Part shown: positions 63,381-64,000 of the stretch, piece after piece
Position numbering within the stretch: the stretch's first letter is position 1
How the letters are laid out: the number at the start of each line of letters is the position of its first letter
DNA from: Nitrosomonas nitrosa
GTDB lineage: Bacteria > Pseudomonadota > Gammaproteobacteria > Burkholderiales > Nitrosomonadaceae
Length of the DNA: 64,000 nucleotides
Reading direction: 5' to 3'
Assembly (NCBI RefSeq): GCF_003051105.1
Contig: NZ_QAOO01000008.1
Coordinates: 80,439 to 144,438 of the forward strand
Program-made: the position numbers and the translations under genes
The notes under the pieces: model-generated
The model's database searches: none
Seen by the model: only the letters and a program-made list of their open reading frames with translations
Told to the model about the DNA's origin: nothing

Positions 63381-63923
63381 CTACATTCCTCCCGTTTCTC
63401 TGCCAAAGCGAGAAGCTTTGAGCGTGATATCGGCGCGTTCCCAAGCCTTCTTGAAGCGAGATTCAATGAGCGCTGCTGCCTGTTCGTTCTTTTGCTGTGC
63501 TTCTAGCGCCTGTAGCAGGCCAAATAATGCCCAACCGTTGTTGCGGTTACGCCTGAGATCTTCCCAAAATACGGTTTCTGCCTCGGCTGGACGTCCTGCT
63601 TCTAACAGAATTGTGCCCAGTGCAAGTCGCGGTGGAAAGTGCCATTCAGCGGGTTCGGTATAGACCAGGCCATCTTCCAAGCGGACAGCATGATCAAAAT
63701 GTGCGATGGCCTCATCAAATTTTCCTTGTGCAGCAAGAATTTCACCTGACAATACTTCGGGGCCGATTGCTAATACAGCACGAGCTGTATTAGGCGAGAA
63801 CAATGGTGAATCCAGTCCAGGCTCTTGCATGATCTTGCGTAGTGAAGCAAGCTCTTGCTCGGCAAGGTGTAATTGGTCCATTGCTACAAATGCAAGACCA
63901 CGCACCAGGGTAAATTTGTTCAC
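63381..63923 (-). pseudogene. C-terminal remnant of a TPR protein
   Basis: About 180 residues starting at a GTG, with TPR-like helices (FDEAIAHFDHAVRLEDGLVYTEPAEWHFPPRLALGTILLEAGRPAEAETVFWEDLRRN and NGWALFGLLQALEAQQKNEQA). From memory this matches only the C-terminal third of larger TPR proteins of about 500 residues; it begins in mid-domain at LVRGLAFVAMDQL. A TGA lies two codons upstream, and a minus-strand terminator follows within 50 bases further upstream, so the N-terminal part cannot be in frame nearby. A short intact gene using the GTG is less likely. Confidence 0.6.
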
Positions 63924-63968
63924 TAATCAATCATAATCAAATTCAGAAAGTTATTTAAAGATCTGGAC

Positions 63969-63998
63969 AAAAGAGCACTTTCAGTGTAAAAAGTGCTC
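63969..63998 (-). terminator. Intrinsic terminator on the minus strand
   Basis: A 9-bp stem (GAGCACTTT with AAAGTGCTC, 63973-63998) followed on the minus strand by TTTT at 63972-63969. It would end a minus-strand gene that lies to the right of the window and separates it from the TPR remnant. Confidence 0.6.
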
Positions 63999-64000
63999 AT

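Overview
The window looks like chromosomal DNA of a betaproteobacterium, most probably a Nitrosomonas-like ammonia oxidiser (Nitrosomonadaceae). The 16S rRNA at 56620-58158 resembles Nitrosomonas from memory, base composition is moderate, and blocks such as hemCDXY opposite ppc and pilCD-coaE-zapD-yacG are arranged as in this group. I ran no database search. I see no CRISPR array, prophage or insertion sequence.

Layout. 1-6448: F1Fo ATP synthase operon atpB(partial)EFHAGDC, ending in a strong inverted repeat. 6508-7097: gene-free stretch with several hairpins. 7098-10160: membrane-anchored PAS-GGDEF-EAL gene broken by one in-frame stop. 10173-11718: two overlapping membrane-protein genes on the minus strand. 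11806-14817: copper-efflux operon copA-copZ-csoR behind a promoter with two CsoR-like operators. 14840-19788: rlpA-like lipoprotein gene and a very large MASE1-PAS-GGDEF-EAL gene. 20140-22503: cysK-cysE-glcG-like sulfur assimilation cluster. 22582-26866: orphan helical protein, DUF457 membrane protein, darP/pmbA divergent pair and a TusA-like protein. 27017-30111: argJ, DUF815 ATPase, Nudix-ThiE fusion. 30146-33934 (minus): pilC-pilD-coaE-zapD-yacG. 34095-36080: SDR protein and ferredoxin reductase. 36085-39774 (minus): hemC-hemD-hemX-hemY. 39898-42693: ppc. 42779-44761: an unusual fusion gene. 44768-47571: DUF2868/DUF3482 pair. 47800-48507: glutamine amidotransferase. 48586-56239: glycogen cluster glgB, glgC and two GH57 enzymes. 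56393-61696: complete rRNA operon (16S, tRNA-Ile, tRNA-Ala, 23S, 5S) with promoter, boxA elements and processing stems. 62230-64000: DUF1624 membrane protein and a truncated TPR gene.

How the parts fit. Most of the window is core metabolism: ATP synthesis, heme, anaplerotic CO2 fixation by PEP carboxylase, cysteine, arginine, glycogen and ribosomal RNA. The copper operon reads as a closed circuit of pump, chaperone and Cu(I) repressor, which suits a copper-dependent ammonia oxidiser. Two hybrid cyclic-di-GMP proteins flank that circuit.

The most unusual item is the 660-residue protein at 42779-44761. A polysaccharide co-polymerase (Wzz/GumC-like) membrane protein is fused, in one uninterrupted frame, to a C-terminal domain that resembles a tyrosine recombinase catalytic domain but has lost most catalytic residues. 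Other items worth a second look are the in-frame stop in the GGDEF-EAL gene, the operator placed inside the copper promoter spacer, the competing hairpins after atpC, and the TPR remnant at the right edge.
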